Source: Acridotheres tristis
Lineage: Eukaryota > Chordata > Aves > Passeriformes > Sturnidae
Assembly: GCA_037013685.1 (NCBI GenBank)
Contig: CM072884.1
Coordinates: forward strand, 104,583,548-104,647,547
Direction: 5' to 3'
DNA: 64,000 nt
The first letter of the stretch is position 1, and each line of letters begins with the position of its first letter. The position numbers and the translations under genes are program-made. Below are positions 49,641 to 62,176 of the stretch, one piece after another. The notes beneath the pieces are model-generated. The model saw only the letters and a program-made list of their open reading frames with translations. It ran no database searches and was not told the DNA's origin.

Positions 49641-50555
49641 ATTAGAGTCAGTAATAACCCTTCAGGACACTCCCTTATGACACTAGTAAACATTTTCACA
49701 GCTTTTATTCCCCATGGCTCCCAACAGAAAAATGATACATGATACATCAGAAGTAAAAAAACTTGTTGCACACTCCCAGTTCTTCCAGTACATCTCCAAA
49801 ACTCATTAATGTATCTCTATAAGGAATATGCTGGGATTTAAAAAGAAAAATGTATGAAGTATTTTCTACTATATTTTAAAGCAGAATGACATATCCACTT
49901 ACGCCTAACATCTAATAAAAGCTATCTTAACAGCAACATTTTTCTTTTGCATTGGAAACTCTCTTTTTAAAGGTACAAACTATTTTTGTATTATCTGTAA
50001 CTCAAACACTAGCTTTCTGAGCTGAGAAAAACATTCTCTATGAGAAAAATAAATTGATCTAAAAGTGATCATAAATAATATTAAATTGATAAATCTATTT
50101 TTTTAATCTAACCTATGAAACGTAGATGTCAATGCCATTGATTATGATAGATGAACTAGATTAGGATTACCTGTATAAATCAACCAAGGTATTATTAGTA
50201 TTACAGAGATGTGCTTTAATGACATGCAATCAAAGAGAAAGATTATAAACCGGCTGTAAATTCTTTACTGTTCTACTTTAAAATTGAGCAGCTATGTATG
50301 CTTGTTTGGTTTTTTTAAACATTAGGAGTTAAAATATAAAAATATGGAGTATGGAAAGGAGTGGTGGTCACTGACAGGAGTAGGTAGAAAATAATTAAAT
50401 TATAGTGTACGAACAACTTATAGGACATAAAATTTAATTAATCATAATTCCTTTTGGAAACTAGACATTGAGAGCTCCTTTGAAATTTAAAGCCAGAATC
50501 AAATCTAAAATAACTAAAAATAATTTCACAATATTTTTACCCTCTTTTAACCTAC

Positions 50556-50731
50556 CTCTTTTTTTTCTCTACCAACTGCCTGCAGATCTCCTTCCACCGG
50601 TTATTCAAACTTTCCAGTTGTTCCTTCAGCACCTTGGCATCTGCTGTTGATGACTGCTCAATAATCTCTTCACCAGTTGCATTCAATTTTTTGACAACAG
50701 TTTGCTGCTGCCCAATGCCATCCTGAAGCTC
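50556..50731 (-). CDS. DMD: DMD exon 45 (end of spectrin-like repeat 17)
   Basis: This 176-bp exon starts in phase 0 with ELQDGIGQ and ends KKKR, with the final Arg codon split (AG|G) into exon 46. About 41 of 59 residues match human exon 45 by my recollection. The LNNRWKEIC segment carries the helix-C tryptophan typical of spectrin repeats. The acceptor reads ttttgcag and the donor gtaggt. The length equals human, so loss of this exon alone would shift the frame, as in patients. In mammals repeats 16-17, which end here, form the nNOS-binding region; whether the bird protein binds nNOS cannot be told from this exon. Flanking introns are intron 44 (more than 13 kb in the window) and intron 45 (11.8 kb). 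Confidence 0.97.
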
Positions 50732-51216
50732 CTGCAAAATACCCAACATATTCACATCTTTATAAGTGTTAAGAAGTTAAGCATGAAAAAATGCTTCATC
50801 ACATAATGGCCAGATGGAAAGAGGTGACAATTTTTGCTCTCCTCTGAATTCCAAACGAAAAATCCAAGATGAGTAGACATAAAGACATCTCATAATTTTG
50901 TAACAAGTACCTTTCATTACATCTCTCTAGCCTTTTATCCCCTCCTGTATTGCTATCTATTAGAGAGCATTACAGTAATATTCTGCACATCAATTAATAA
51001 GTAAAAGACTTGTGAACAATTATACTTCTACACTCTCAAAAGTATATATCACATTTAAGAGCCTATAAAGCATTGTAATATTTCAGCTACAAACATGAGT
51101 GAAGTTCCTATTAGCTATAAACTCAAATAAGCAATGTCAAGAAAGCAGAGACTGTAAAACTTCTGATTCCATTAAAGAACACCTTCTCACCACTGTGAGA
51201 AGCCTAATAACTCAAG

Positions 51217-51392
51217 GGGTTTTGGGTTTAGTTTTGATTGTTTGTTTGGTTGGTTTTTGGTTTTGCTTTGGAGCTGTTTTTTGGGGGGTAAAAGGAAGTT
51301 GGTTTCCTTGTTGTTGCTATTGTTTTTTAGGTTTGGTTTGCAGTTTGGTGTTTGTTGGTTGGTTCGGTTATTTTTTTTTGTTTAAACAGGAC
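51217..51392. repeat. GT-rich low-complexity tract
   Basis: T and G make up nearly all of the plus strand (TTTGGTTGGTTTTTGG-type sequence). The DMD sense strand is therefore CA-rich, ending about 490 nt upstream of exon 45. The 104-codon open frame over it is compositional. Confidence 0.9.
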
Positions 51393-54300
51393 TTGGGGGA
51401 TTTACACTCCTAAAAAAAAGTATTGCAGTGCTTTTACTTACATACAGAATTAAAAACCACCAAGAGATAACCAATATGGGCCATTCTTAAGTTTTACTTA
51501 ATGCATTGGGATACATTTTTCTATACCTTTTATGATAAAATAAAATAATTTTTCCTGCGGTATTCCTGTAGCTACTTTACCATGTTTAAAAACAACAAAA
51601 TTCTGAATCTGTAGCTTAGATTGTAACATGATATTCCTGTTGAAGCAAGTTCATATTTATAAATAATATTTTCATATTTTTAGTCATCAGTAGAGCATGA
51701 GTATTTTCCCCTTGAATTCCTCAGAATCACAAGCAAAAAAGTGTAAAATAATTTTCAACATTTTACTGATAAAATAAGCTGGAACTGAAATAGCATCAAC
51801 AATCTATACTGTGGTATTCATACTTATGACAGATTTTCACAACCTCAGGAAGTGTGTCTGAATCCTATCTACATAAAAAGGCTTTCAAGTAAAATGCTGA
51901 ATCTAGTTTTTCTGGAGGAAACCAAATTCTTCAATATATCATACTCCAGAACAAAATCATATGTCTGCTTTCCTTTTCTAAATACATAGCATAAATTGCA
52001 GAGCAAGTCAGTAAATCTGTATATTAACATTAAAAAAATTTGTCCATAAAACAGCTAAAACTGTCAGGATACAACTTTCCAGGAATGTAAAAGGTGAACA
52101 TGAGTACTCCTTATGCTTTTTTTAATATATATCTTTGGTTGTGAGGTTATGATTGAAGTTCACAAACCGAACCACACTGGAAGGTTAATTGTTCTAACAT
52201 GATCAAACTCAGTTGCCAGCTACTAATACATTAAATTGCATTGAGTTGGTTGAATGCTCTGTCTCAGCTTTTGCACAAATTTTACAGGGATAACTTGAAC
52301 ACAACACCAGCAGAGCCTGGGGCACAGGGGTCAATGTCAGCAGGTCACAGTGGTGTTTACCCACAGTCCTGGACAAGGAGTCGTAGCTGAAGCAGAGGTT
52401 TGCACTGTTGAGATTTAGCTCATTTTTACTACACTTCTGTTGGTTTTCTTACAGTTTCTTTTAAGTTGTCACAGGACACATGCACCCCATCCCCAAATTA
52501 TTCCTTTCTTAGATTCCTCTCAGTAAAAACTGTTCTGCTGATTGTTGGGTTTTGTTTCTTTTTCCAAAGTATTTTGAAGCCCCACATTTTCAGAATAAGA
52601 AGTAGCTGTGAGGATCATAAAATGGCAGTAATCTGCATCCTGTTTTATTACATTTTGATAGGATGAGAAATGTTTTCCTGCAGGATCCTTGCAAGCTACG
52701 TGACAGTCCAGTCATGTTGCCTCAAACATCCTGCTGCCCCACAGTGTCCCAGTACACTTTGATGGAATGTGTAAGGTCTTTAAGATACCTTTGTAGCAGA
52801 AACCACAAGATTTTCTAATACCCGGAATAGACACATAAAAGCCTCTTCCTTTGAGCTATAAGATCTCATTTTCTTTCTGCAATACACATAAAGACAATAA
52901 TACCTGGCCTAGCTTTTAACTATTATTGTCAGGTACAGGATTTCACTATTAGAAATAAATAGCAGCAATGGCTAGGTCGTTTGTCTAAACCCAAATATTG
53001 TCTACTCATGCAAGTCTGAATGGGTCTTTCCACTACACACTTCCCTTTTGGTAATGCCCAGCTTAAAATGAGTACCTAGTTTGAGCACATATTCACTGTA
53101 TTTCACATTGATTTTAGCACTAGAGCCTTTGCATCGTGCAGTAGGGAGCATTACATGGGCAAATCATAACAATGTGTAGTTTGAGAAAAAATATATTAGA
53201 GTAAGTGGCTTATTTCCAGGCAGGCACTTGAGATCTTTGTGCTACTGCATGCCCCTGTGTGAAGTTAAGATCCATACCACTTACTGAAAAAATAACTCAG
53301 AACAAAGCTTCTACTTATGTGCAGAGGCCCATTCATTTGGAATAGGAGATCAAAGCAAGGAGAACAAAGAAGGGAAATTCTACTTCTGGAACTCTGGAGG
53401 TTTTAGAAGCAAAATTTGTAGAAATTACTTGTTATCTACTTATACTTAGCATCCACTTTTCTAAATAACAGAAACAACCAGTCAATAAAGTACTATAAAG
53501 TGAAATGCTAAGTAAAAGCTCATTCAAATACTCTGAGCCTTTTTCCTGTGCTCACAGCATCTTAAATTAGGTTTTCTCCCTCCCCCACTATACACAAACA
53601 CAGAAGAGCAACTACTACATGATTTCCACAATTATTTCAATTGACCAGAGTTAAACAAAGGAATTTTCTCATTTATCCTGTGACATATTATGTAATAGGC
53701 CTTACTTACAAATTTAAAAAGAACATAGCTAACTCAATGGAAGGGTTGGTCTTAGAACTTAAGGTCCCTAATGCTGGAATGGGAACCTTGCACAGGATGT
53801 GTAGGAAGGAGAAGTGTGAAGTTTCACCAGAACATGAGAGAAGACTTCTAGTCATCTGCATTTCAGATCGCCATAAAGAATTCAATCTGAGATTACTTTT
53901 TCCCAAGTACTCTAAGCATTTAACACTTTTCACATGATTAAACAGAGACACATGTGCTGATGAAGTTTTCCTGGATTCCACAGCCCATGAAAAGTATTTT
54001 TGTTGGTAATGGATACTGCACAAAGCACAGACTCCTGTGAAACATTAACATATTTTTAAAAGCATTTTTATGAAGAGAACAAAAGATTTTTGCATTTTAC
54101 TCAAAGCCACATTTCACACGCTCATCTCAGAGCTATTACCACAAAGATGCTTTTCACAACTTATATTAGTATCTAAAGTTTGCCAGCAGCTGTGGTTTCC
54201 TACTGACATCCCCCTCCACCCTTGTCATCCTGACAGCAAAGTGCTGGGAGCCTGCACAGCCTTGCCTCTCATGGCCTTATGGTTTATGGCTCTCCAGAAG

Positions 54301-54510
54301 GAATATTGGCTGTGATTGTTTCAAGCACTTTCACTCAAACTTCCACCTCTTCATATAGAAATGACAAAGCAAAAGGACACACTGCCCTTTGGATTCCCAG
54401 CTTACTCACAAGCCAATGGAGATACTTAATGCTTGCAGTTGCACAGTTTCTAATAATTTTATGAACAGAGTGAGCCAACAATTTTAATTAAAAATTATAT
54501 TTTTATGCAT

Positions 54511-54647
54511 CTCTGGAAACATTCACAGTCAGGTTGGACAGGGCCCTGAGTGACCTGCTCTAGTGGAAGATGTCTGCTCATTGCAGGGACATTGGGCTAG
54601 ATGATCCTTAAAGGACCCTTCCAACCCAAACTGTTCTATGATTCTAT
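54511..54647 (+). mobile_element. CR1 LINE, short 3' end
   Basis: Contains CTAGATGATCCTTAAAGGAC, CCTTCCAACCCAAACTG and the terminal TTCTATGATTCTAT on the plus strand. 5'-truncated to about 137 bp; antisense to DMD. Confidence 0.86.
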
Positions 54648-55711
54648 ATTCCCACACATAGAATTATTCACAATTTTGAGTAAGATACTTTTATGCATTA
54701 TTTATTTTAAATATGCTGCATTTTTAGTTAATTGAGAGAAGCAGAAGCTACTAGAAATACCCATCACTTTAATTTTTTTCTTTCTTGTGATTCCCAAGTA
54801 TAAGCAGGAAATGGCTAAACATTAAATTAAGGTTTAAATAATCTCTCAGATTAAAATTGCAGAAACAGTATATTAAAGGACTTCTCATACAGAGGGTTTT
54901 GCATTTTGATAATTATTTCAACTAATTAAAGATAATAACATAAAACTGCCAAAGCATTCTTATGATGCATCTTTGATTAAATCACTTTGTTTTTATTTTT
55001 CAAGGTTTAAATAAAATGAAGAACTATGCACAGTTCTTCAGAAAAATTCCAAGTGGAACAGAAAAAAAAAAAAAAAAGAAAAGTGGGATGAGCACAGGGC
55101 AAAAGCAAAATATTGACCACAGTCAAAAGAGGTCTCTCTGCAATAGCAGGGTAAATGCCCACAGTCAGCTTAAAAACCCTGGCCTAGTTCACTATTAATA
55201 TATTAATTTTAGTTTTCATTTGCATTTTCTAGAAACAACTGCCTAATGACAACACAAGAACTGCTGCTTTATGAGATATATTGAATCCAACAAAGGAAAA
55301 AAACAAATGAGGAAAAAAAGTGGAAAGATAAGTTCTCAAAGTAGTTAATTTGACATTTCTAGTACTTCTAACATCCCCACGTGCATCAAGAACACTGTAT
55401 CATTTGTACCTCCAAGCATTCACAGGTTTCGTAATCAATATTGTCATATTGTAATAAAGCTTGTAAAGCTGTTCTTAAAATAATTATTAAGCAAATCACA
55501 GCTGCTTGTAGCTAAGTTGATGAAGTTGCTCACCATTATCCTTCAGGAACTACTTTCCAACTAAATACTGTGATGCTTTCATAAGAAAATGAAAGGTCTG
55601 AGAGACACTAAATCCACAGGCATTCCTCGTACCAGCTTGGCAAGAGCTTTCAGATTATACCCTAAATATGAGGTAGGAATCCCCCAAAAGGGAGAGAGAA
55701 CAAGAATATAA

Positions 55712-56104
55712 AGAATCATGGCATAGTTTCAACTGGAAGTGACCTTAAAGAAGAACTAGTTCCAACTCTTTGCCATGGTTAGTGACACCCTACCCTAGAC
55801 CAGGTTGCTCAAAGCCCCATCCAACTTGACCTTGGAATCTTCCAGGGGTGGAGAATCCACAGCTTCTCTGGGCAACCTGCTCCAGTGCCTCACCACCCTC
55901 ACAGTATAGAATTTCTTTCTAATATCCAATTTCAACCTGCTCTCAGTTTGAAGCCATCCCCCCCATGTCCTGTCACTACATACTCTTGGAAAAAATCCCT
56001 CTCCTGTAAGTTTTCTTCAGGTACTGAAAGGCCACAGAAAGGTAATTCTGGAGCTTCTCTTCTCCAGGTTGAGCAATCACAATTCCCTCAGCCTTTCTGA
56101 GGGA
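55712..56104 (-). mobile_element. CR1 LINE, 3' end (about 390 bp)
   Basis: Starts AGAATCATGGCATAG and proceeds through CTGGGCAACCTGCTCCAGTG, AATATCCAATTTCAACCTGC and AGCCTTTCTGAGGG, the minus-strand CR1 order. 5'-truncated. Part of a 158-codon plus-strand open frame begins at its edge and is not a real gene. Confidence 0.86.
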
Positions 56105-57541
56105 ATACCTAACAGTAAAATACATATGTTTTCCCTCTCATCTAATTTCCTTCCCATGCTGCTTTTATTATTTTCATTTGAATTTTTCAGGGATTCTATT
56201 ATGCATTGTCATTTTCTTTCTTCCTCTAATTTTTTTTTTAACCCTCTGCTTATCAGTCCTATAGATTGCCATTCCCTAACTACAGCCAGAGACTGTGGAT
56301 TCAGATTAACTAAAAAGTGCTTTACAGGGGATCTTAAAGCTAGTCCTATTCACAAGCTTGCTGCAAATCACTCCAAAGAGAAACACTTTGTGTTTTGTGA
56401 GTTGCCATTTTTACATTTTTGGACTTCTACCCATGTAAGTTTGCTTTCAAAGTTATACAACTCTTTTTCCTTTCATATTCTTTTCACAATATATTTACTT
56501 TTAAGAAACTGGATCACCCAAGGAGCCAAAGGAACTTTCTCCTAGACATGGACAACCAGTATATGGTTTGAAGTCAAGTTTTTAACAGCACCCACAATGA
56601 TGCTCAGATTAATGACATCTAAGAGTTACACTGCACGCATTTCTACACAACTGTGCACAAGGACTTTGGAGGCACATTCATGTATCCAAATCCAGTAAGG
56701 AACAGTTTAGGATACCTAGAGGTGCCTTTACTCCATGTGGGCCAGGCTGATGCTTTGTGAATCATCTTGTAACATGCACATTTCAAAAGCAGCAAGGTAT
56801 CCCTATTGATTCAGGGTATTTTACCTTAACAATAAAATGAATGCGAACAATATGATCACCAAAATGGTTTCTTACTAATATTTGATTCCCTTCATTAAGT
56901 CCTGACTGTGCCTTCTTTCTATTTTTTAGACTGCTGCCCATAGCCTTAACTTGCCATGAATAAATAAAAATAAAAAAACTCTCATATTTTGTTATATCCC
57001 ATCCCATAACAGTTTTATCAGCTGCATAAGAAATATGTAAATATAAAAAGAGTCTTAGTTTAAGACAATTTAACAGGGCAGAGACTTTGAAGTAAGTTAC
57101 CTCCCCTTAGTTTTCAGCCTCTACTGCATAAACAGAATATTAATATAAAAAGTTATGGAGCTTTGGGTATTTAGGACTTTTTAACTTAAGCATCAGTAGT
57201 TTTTTGCTCTTTTTTAATGGATGCTTGTTAACTGCTCAAGATCTATATTGTGATAGTATCCTACACATTTGCTTAATTCACCATCACCAATATTATGAAG
57301 AGTTAATTACAGTTTATGCTGGTTTTCCCCAAGAAACCAGGTTTAAACTTTTTGTAGACAAAGAGAAGTAACTTGTGTAATTGATTAAAGAATCCACCAA
57401 GTAATTTCAAATACATTACATCATCACATTTCTAATTGAAACCATTCATCCTGATGCCTTTCACAATGCTCATGACAACTGACTAAGCAATATGAACAAA
57501 AAGATAAATTCTTTGCTTAAATAGATTGCTAATATAAGTTA

Positions 57542-57563
57542 AAACACACACACACACACACAA
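57542..57563. repeat. CA microsatellite
   Basis: Pure AC run of about 20 bp in intron 44. Confidence 0.93.
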
Positions 57564-59509
57564 AAGAAAAATAATTGAGTGGATGAGAACTTTAAATAGA
57601 TTCTTTTAAAGTTTGATCTATTTTCCTAAATTATGCAAATTAAAGATTCATCAGAAGACTTACCCTTGTACATAAGAGGGTACCTGAATGGCACAAATTT
57701 GTTTTAATTGTTATTTCTTAGTTAGCTTGGCCATATGTCTCTTTCTGCAACCTTATTTCCACTTGTCACTGACCGAAATAGCATTTTACTGATAAACTTA
57801 ATCAGAAACTATTATATGAGCAATCTTGGGAATACTTTGCTCTTTTCATTGTGGTAGACAAATGTACTTAACAATAATTTATTGTTATAGAAAGGCCCTT
57901 CAGCAACATGAAGAAATACCACAAACTAGCTAATTTCTGTCAGAAAAATTAATGGTCACAAAATGTTTTAAGAGAAAAATAATATACTGCCTCTCCTTCA
58001 TGCAGCATAAGGTACAGATCCAAAAAGCACTTAAAAATACTATGCACCACTTTAGAAAACTTTAGTCCTAAATTTAACATTTATGTTCTAATCTTCAGTC
58101 ATTTACATAAATTTATCTTCTGCTTTAAATTACATAAAACCATAAGGTTAACATAAGAGTGTCTACTCAGATGCAATATAAATCAGAGAACTGTGAAAAC
58201 ATCTGGTGGAAAACTATCCCCAAAACAATTTGCTAACATTTGGTTACCAGAATGAATTTACCCATTAAGAGTATGTACCTCTGTTCAATATTCTATTAGA
58301 AAATAAGGAAGAAATTAATTTTCTAGGCAGTTAAACCCCAGTGATTTAATCTGGAGACACATTACTGGCACTTTGTTAGGATTAAAACAATCAACAAAGG
58401 GTATACGATATTTCCTAACTGCTTTGCAACAAACAGCTATAAAATCTTTGTTGCTTGGTGTGCATCATGTTGGTTGTTGTGCTATTATTATTATGAATTA
58501 TGGCAATTCGAGACAGCTGATGGAGATGGAAAAAGTGAAAAACAGTGAAAAAAGTCAGTGTTTGTTATGGAGAATGCAATAATTTTAAGTAAAGTGTTTT
58601 CTTCTTAGCATAAATTATAGGAATTATAACGGCTTGACTATTACTATCAACTCTGTTCAAGAATAGCATCTTGAAAGAAGTGACAGTAGACTCTGGCCAG
58701 ATTCTCCCTATAAAGCTGACCTGGGTTTCTGTGGCCCTGTATTACTGGTTTTGTGTATCAGCTGTACATGAGAAACCAAAGGAGAATTGCTGCAGATCTG
58801 TTTTCTGAACATACAATAAATACTGTAAAATAAAAAGGAGATTTAATTCTCATTTTGAAAAAAAAAAAAAATAAATAGAATTATTTGTGGCTTAAGCCAC
58901 AGTTTATATAAAAAGCTTATAAAGCATATAAACATTTTGCTTGATTTGGTATGCAAATTGCTTTATTGGAAAACTTTATGAAACTACTATTCCATCCTGC
59001 TCTCTGTATTACTTCTTTTTTTCTATATTTTGGTACTTTTTAGCTAGGAAGACATGAGGGCCAATATTTCCCCAGATATATTTTATACAATCTGTGACTG
59101 ATAGTATAGAAAAAGAAAGTTGGATACAATGCTACTTCGCAATTATATATTTTAACAAAATAAATGGAGATATAGAACTTTTTATACTCCATCAATAGCT
59201 TCTAAATCAGCAAGAACTCCAGATTTATTTCAAAGTTCTAATCTCTTCCAGACTTTATCCCTTGACCATGCCTCTTGTCTCTCGAAAGGGAGAACCTCAT
59301 CCTTTAGAAGACAAGTCATAAAAGTGTAAATTTCATTATTTTACCTACACAAATTCTTTAGTCTATGCCGCTGGCCTTTAAAAAGCAATAGTCTACTATG
59401 TTTCAATGGCTTAGTAACTTCACACCTCAGGTTGCCATAGTAATTCCCGATTCTTGCCACTGCTACCTGAGCTACTATCCAATATAATTCCAAATTCACC
59501 TCCAGTTCA

Positions 59510-60373
59510 TCTCCAAGATGGACCCGCTGCTGGTCAAGGCTGAGCCATCACTGGGAGAATCTCTGGGATTATATGGTTAAGAAGGGGAATGAAATCCTGT
59601 GTAACTGAAGGGAGAGAGAGGAGTGAGAATATGTGAGAGAAACATCCCTGTGGATAGCCAGGTCAGTGCAGAAGGAGGAGCAGGAGTGCTCCAGGTGCCA
59701 GAGCTGAGATCCCCCTGCAGCCCTTGGTGCAGACCAAGGCAGCTGTGCCCTTGCAGCCATGGAGGATGTCTCTCCAGAGCAGAGGGATGCCCAAATAAAG
59801 GCTGTGGTCCGGTGGGAAGTCTGTGCTGGAGCAGGGTCCTGGCAGGATCAGTGTCACCATGGGGAGAGGAGCCTATGCTGGAGCAGGTTGGCTGGCAGCA
59901 CTTGTGTCTCCGTGCTGTTCCCAAACTGCACACTGTGGGAATGACCCCCTCCTGGGCCAGGGAAAGAGTGTGAGAAGTCTTCCCTCTGAGGAGGAAGGAG
60001 CAGCAGAGACAACATGTGAGGCACCAAGCAGAGCCCCAATTCCCCATCACTTGTATTGCTGGAGGTGGAGATTTAGAGAACTCAGGAGTATAGAAAAGCC
60101 TAGGAAGGAGGGAGGGATGGAGAGAAGGTGTTTTAAGACTGACTTGGGTTTGCTTCTCATCGCCCTGTTCTGATTTAATTGGTGATAAATACAATGATTT
60201 CCTGGAGATGACTCTGTTCTGCCCGTGATGTCAACTGGTGAGTGATATCTCCCTGTACTTATCTTGACCCATGAGCCTTCCATTGCATTTTCTTCCTCCC
60301 TGTCCAGCTGAGGAGGGGAGTGACAGAATAGCTTTCCTGGCCGACTAGTGTCCTGCCAGGGCCAACTCACCAA
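59510..60373 (+). mobile_element. LTR-type repeat (ERV-derived), with internal tandem units
   Basis: A GC-rich island in AT-rich intron 44 that resembles an avian LTR family I recognise. It has repeated TGCTGGAGCAGG units about 52 bp apart (59824 and 59876), a TGATAAATACA region at about 60182 where the family has AATAAA, a TTCTGCCCGTGATG segment, a CCTGTCCAGCTGAGGAGGGG segment (about 60300) and an end in CCAACTCACC. Orientation is plus. The left border is approximate and I see no target duplication. A 205-codon open frame on the minus strand inside it has no recognisable protein pattern and is not called. Confidence 0.6.
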
Positions 60374-60550
60374 AAAACCACACTGAGGCTTAGAAGCATT
60401 GAAAAAAAATTATATATTACTGGTTCAAGTGAGAGCTGAACTTGGCAATTTAATAATCTTAAAAACTACTTAGATAAACAGCATTGTCTTCAAATGATGA
60501 TAATTTGCAATCATAATAAATCTCTGTTGTTTTATAAAGATATTCACCGG

Positions 60551-60586
60551 ATTAATAATAATAATAATAATTAAAAAAAAAAAAAA
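60551..60586. repeat. AAT microsatellite followed by poly-A
   Basis: Seven ATA-type triplets and then about 14 A. It lies about 180 bp past the LTR-type repeat. Confidence 0.9.
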
Positions 60587-62160
60587 CACTACTTTCCCTG
60601 TTTTTTCCCAGTGAAATATAATTGTTAAAATGGGCCATATCCCTTTAAAATTCATATTTCTTGTCTCTTTCTAATGTGACACAAAATTGTGCTGAAAGTC
60701 ATTTTGGTATTGAACTATGAAGTGCATGACCAGAGGTCTATTTTGTGTTTCTAGCCCAAATTACACAGTTGCCTCTTATTAGTATATTAATTCAATTTAA
60801 TTTTAGAACTGATTTAGAAATACTGCAGGGAGAAAAAGAGACATTTATTTCCTGCAAAAACTCTGCTGCTACTGCATTCTAACTGTAATGCTTCAGGTTA
60901 AACACATAACATTCAATTCTGAGTCTAAAAACCTACACACTGATTTTGCAGCACATGCCACTGAATGCCACTGTAATATATTAATTTCCATACTGATGTA
61001 GCATCAAAATGTGAAGACAATACTCAGTCAAAAAACTTTTTAATTTACCTCTACACAGAATAGAATATGGCCTAATTTGATACCACGTTTATTTGCAATT
61101 TCTGATATTTGCAACATTTTGATATCTTACCTGCTCTGCAAAGTTATAACAGGGCAAACAATATCAACAATAAGAAAAATTGTGTTTTCTATCTTCAATT
61201 CTTTCCATCTATCACAAAGCAACCTACTCCTATAATAAATTCCATTATATTAAAAATAACAATATGGCCTCGTTTCTTCAAACATAGCCTAGTCTTAAGT
61301 TTTCAAGGACATCAGTAATACTGAGGGATTTATCTTAATATCACAACATTTTTAGCTAAATAAGTAATTTTAATCTAGCTCAATGTGAATGCAGTTCTTA
61401 TTTTTTTCTGCCATATTTAAACCAATTTATTTTGCTTCTTTTAAATTAAAAACAGAATGTTACAACACCTTTATGATTTCACAGATTTTCCTGATTCTTA
61501 CAGAACTATCCAGACCCTTGCATAACCCAAGTTATTTCCTATATACCCTCTGTGCATCAAAAACTAGAAAACCTCAGCTTGCTTTCCTATGGAACCTATA
61601 ACTGTAAAGTGTTCTCTCCATTAACTCCGCAGCACTGGAATAAACACACGTGCCTCAGCATCCTGTTTTCTTTTCAAACATTATATTTAAGCTGTACATA
61701 TTACCTCTTTCTTTTGAAATTTATAGATTGTTATTTGTCAGAGCTTCCAGATATGGAAAAAACCCAACCCATTACACAAAAGTAGCAGATTGGAAATATT
61801 GAACAAACTATACATATTGACTCTCTGGTCATTTATAGCCTCCCTTTAAGCTACTGCAGATATCTCCCCCTTGAAGCATTTGAATAATATATAAATATAT
61901 TTGTATAAAATATATTTGTATAACCCTCTATGTTGGATTTTTTATCCTATCTTTTACACTTTATTTTAAAGCAAATTAAAATTGTACATATATTTTTTCA
62001 CTCAGAAAATCCTCATTTGTTCTTTTTCATTAATATTTAAAATATGTATTTTTGACAGATGCAAGAAGCATTTTGGGATACCTCTTATTCTGTGAAAACT
62101 AAAAAATTAGTCACATACCAGTGAAAAATAGAAAACCTACTGCTAATATCATGAAAAACC

Positions 62161-62176
62161 TACTACTACTACTACT
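62161..62176. repeat. Short TAC microsatellite
   Basis: Five TAC triplets in intron 44. Confidence 0.9.

Larger units (their letters stand above)
38736..50555 (-). other. DMD: DMD intron 45 (11,820 bp)
   Basis: Human intron 45 is about 36 kb from memory. The contents I can name are a second copy of an unclassified repeat (39768-40030), a CR1 fragment (40325-40490), a long TA/TG microsatellite (42070-42178), an old CR1-like remnant (46370-47050) and a nested CR1 pair (49116-49640). The stretches 38736-39760, 40500-42060, 42180-46360 and 47060-49110 are AT-rich without recognisable genes or repeats, apart from a GC-richer patch at 44640-44930 that I cannot assign. Confidence 0.92.

Noticed and set aside
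56069..56545. 158-codon open frame on the plus strand
   Set aside because: It begins in a CR1 antisense to the element and continues into AT-rich intron; its composition is Phe/Leu/Ser-rich with no domain, as expected of T-rich DNA.
59577..60194. 205-codon open frame on the minus strand
   Set aside because: It lies wholly inside the LTR-type repeat, is low-complexity Pro/Ser/Leu, has overlapping frames on both strands, and matches no protein pattern.
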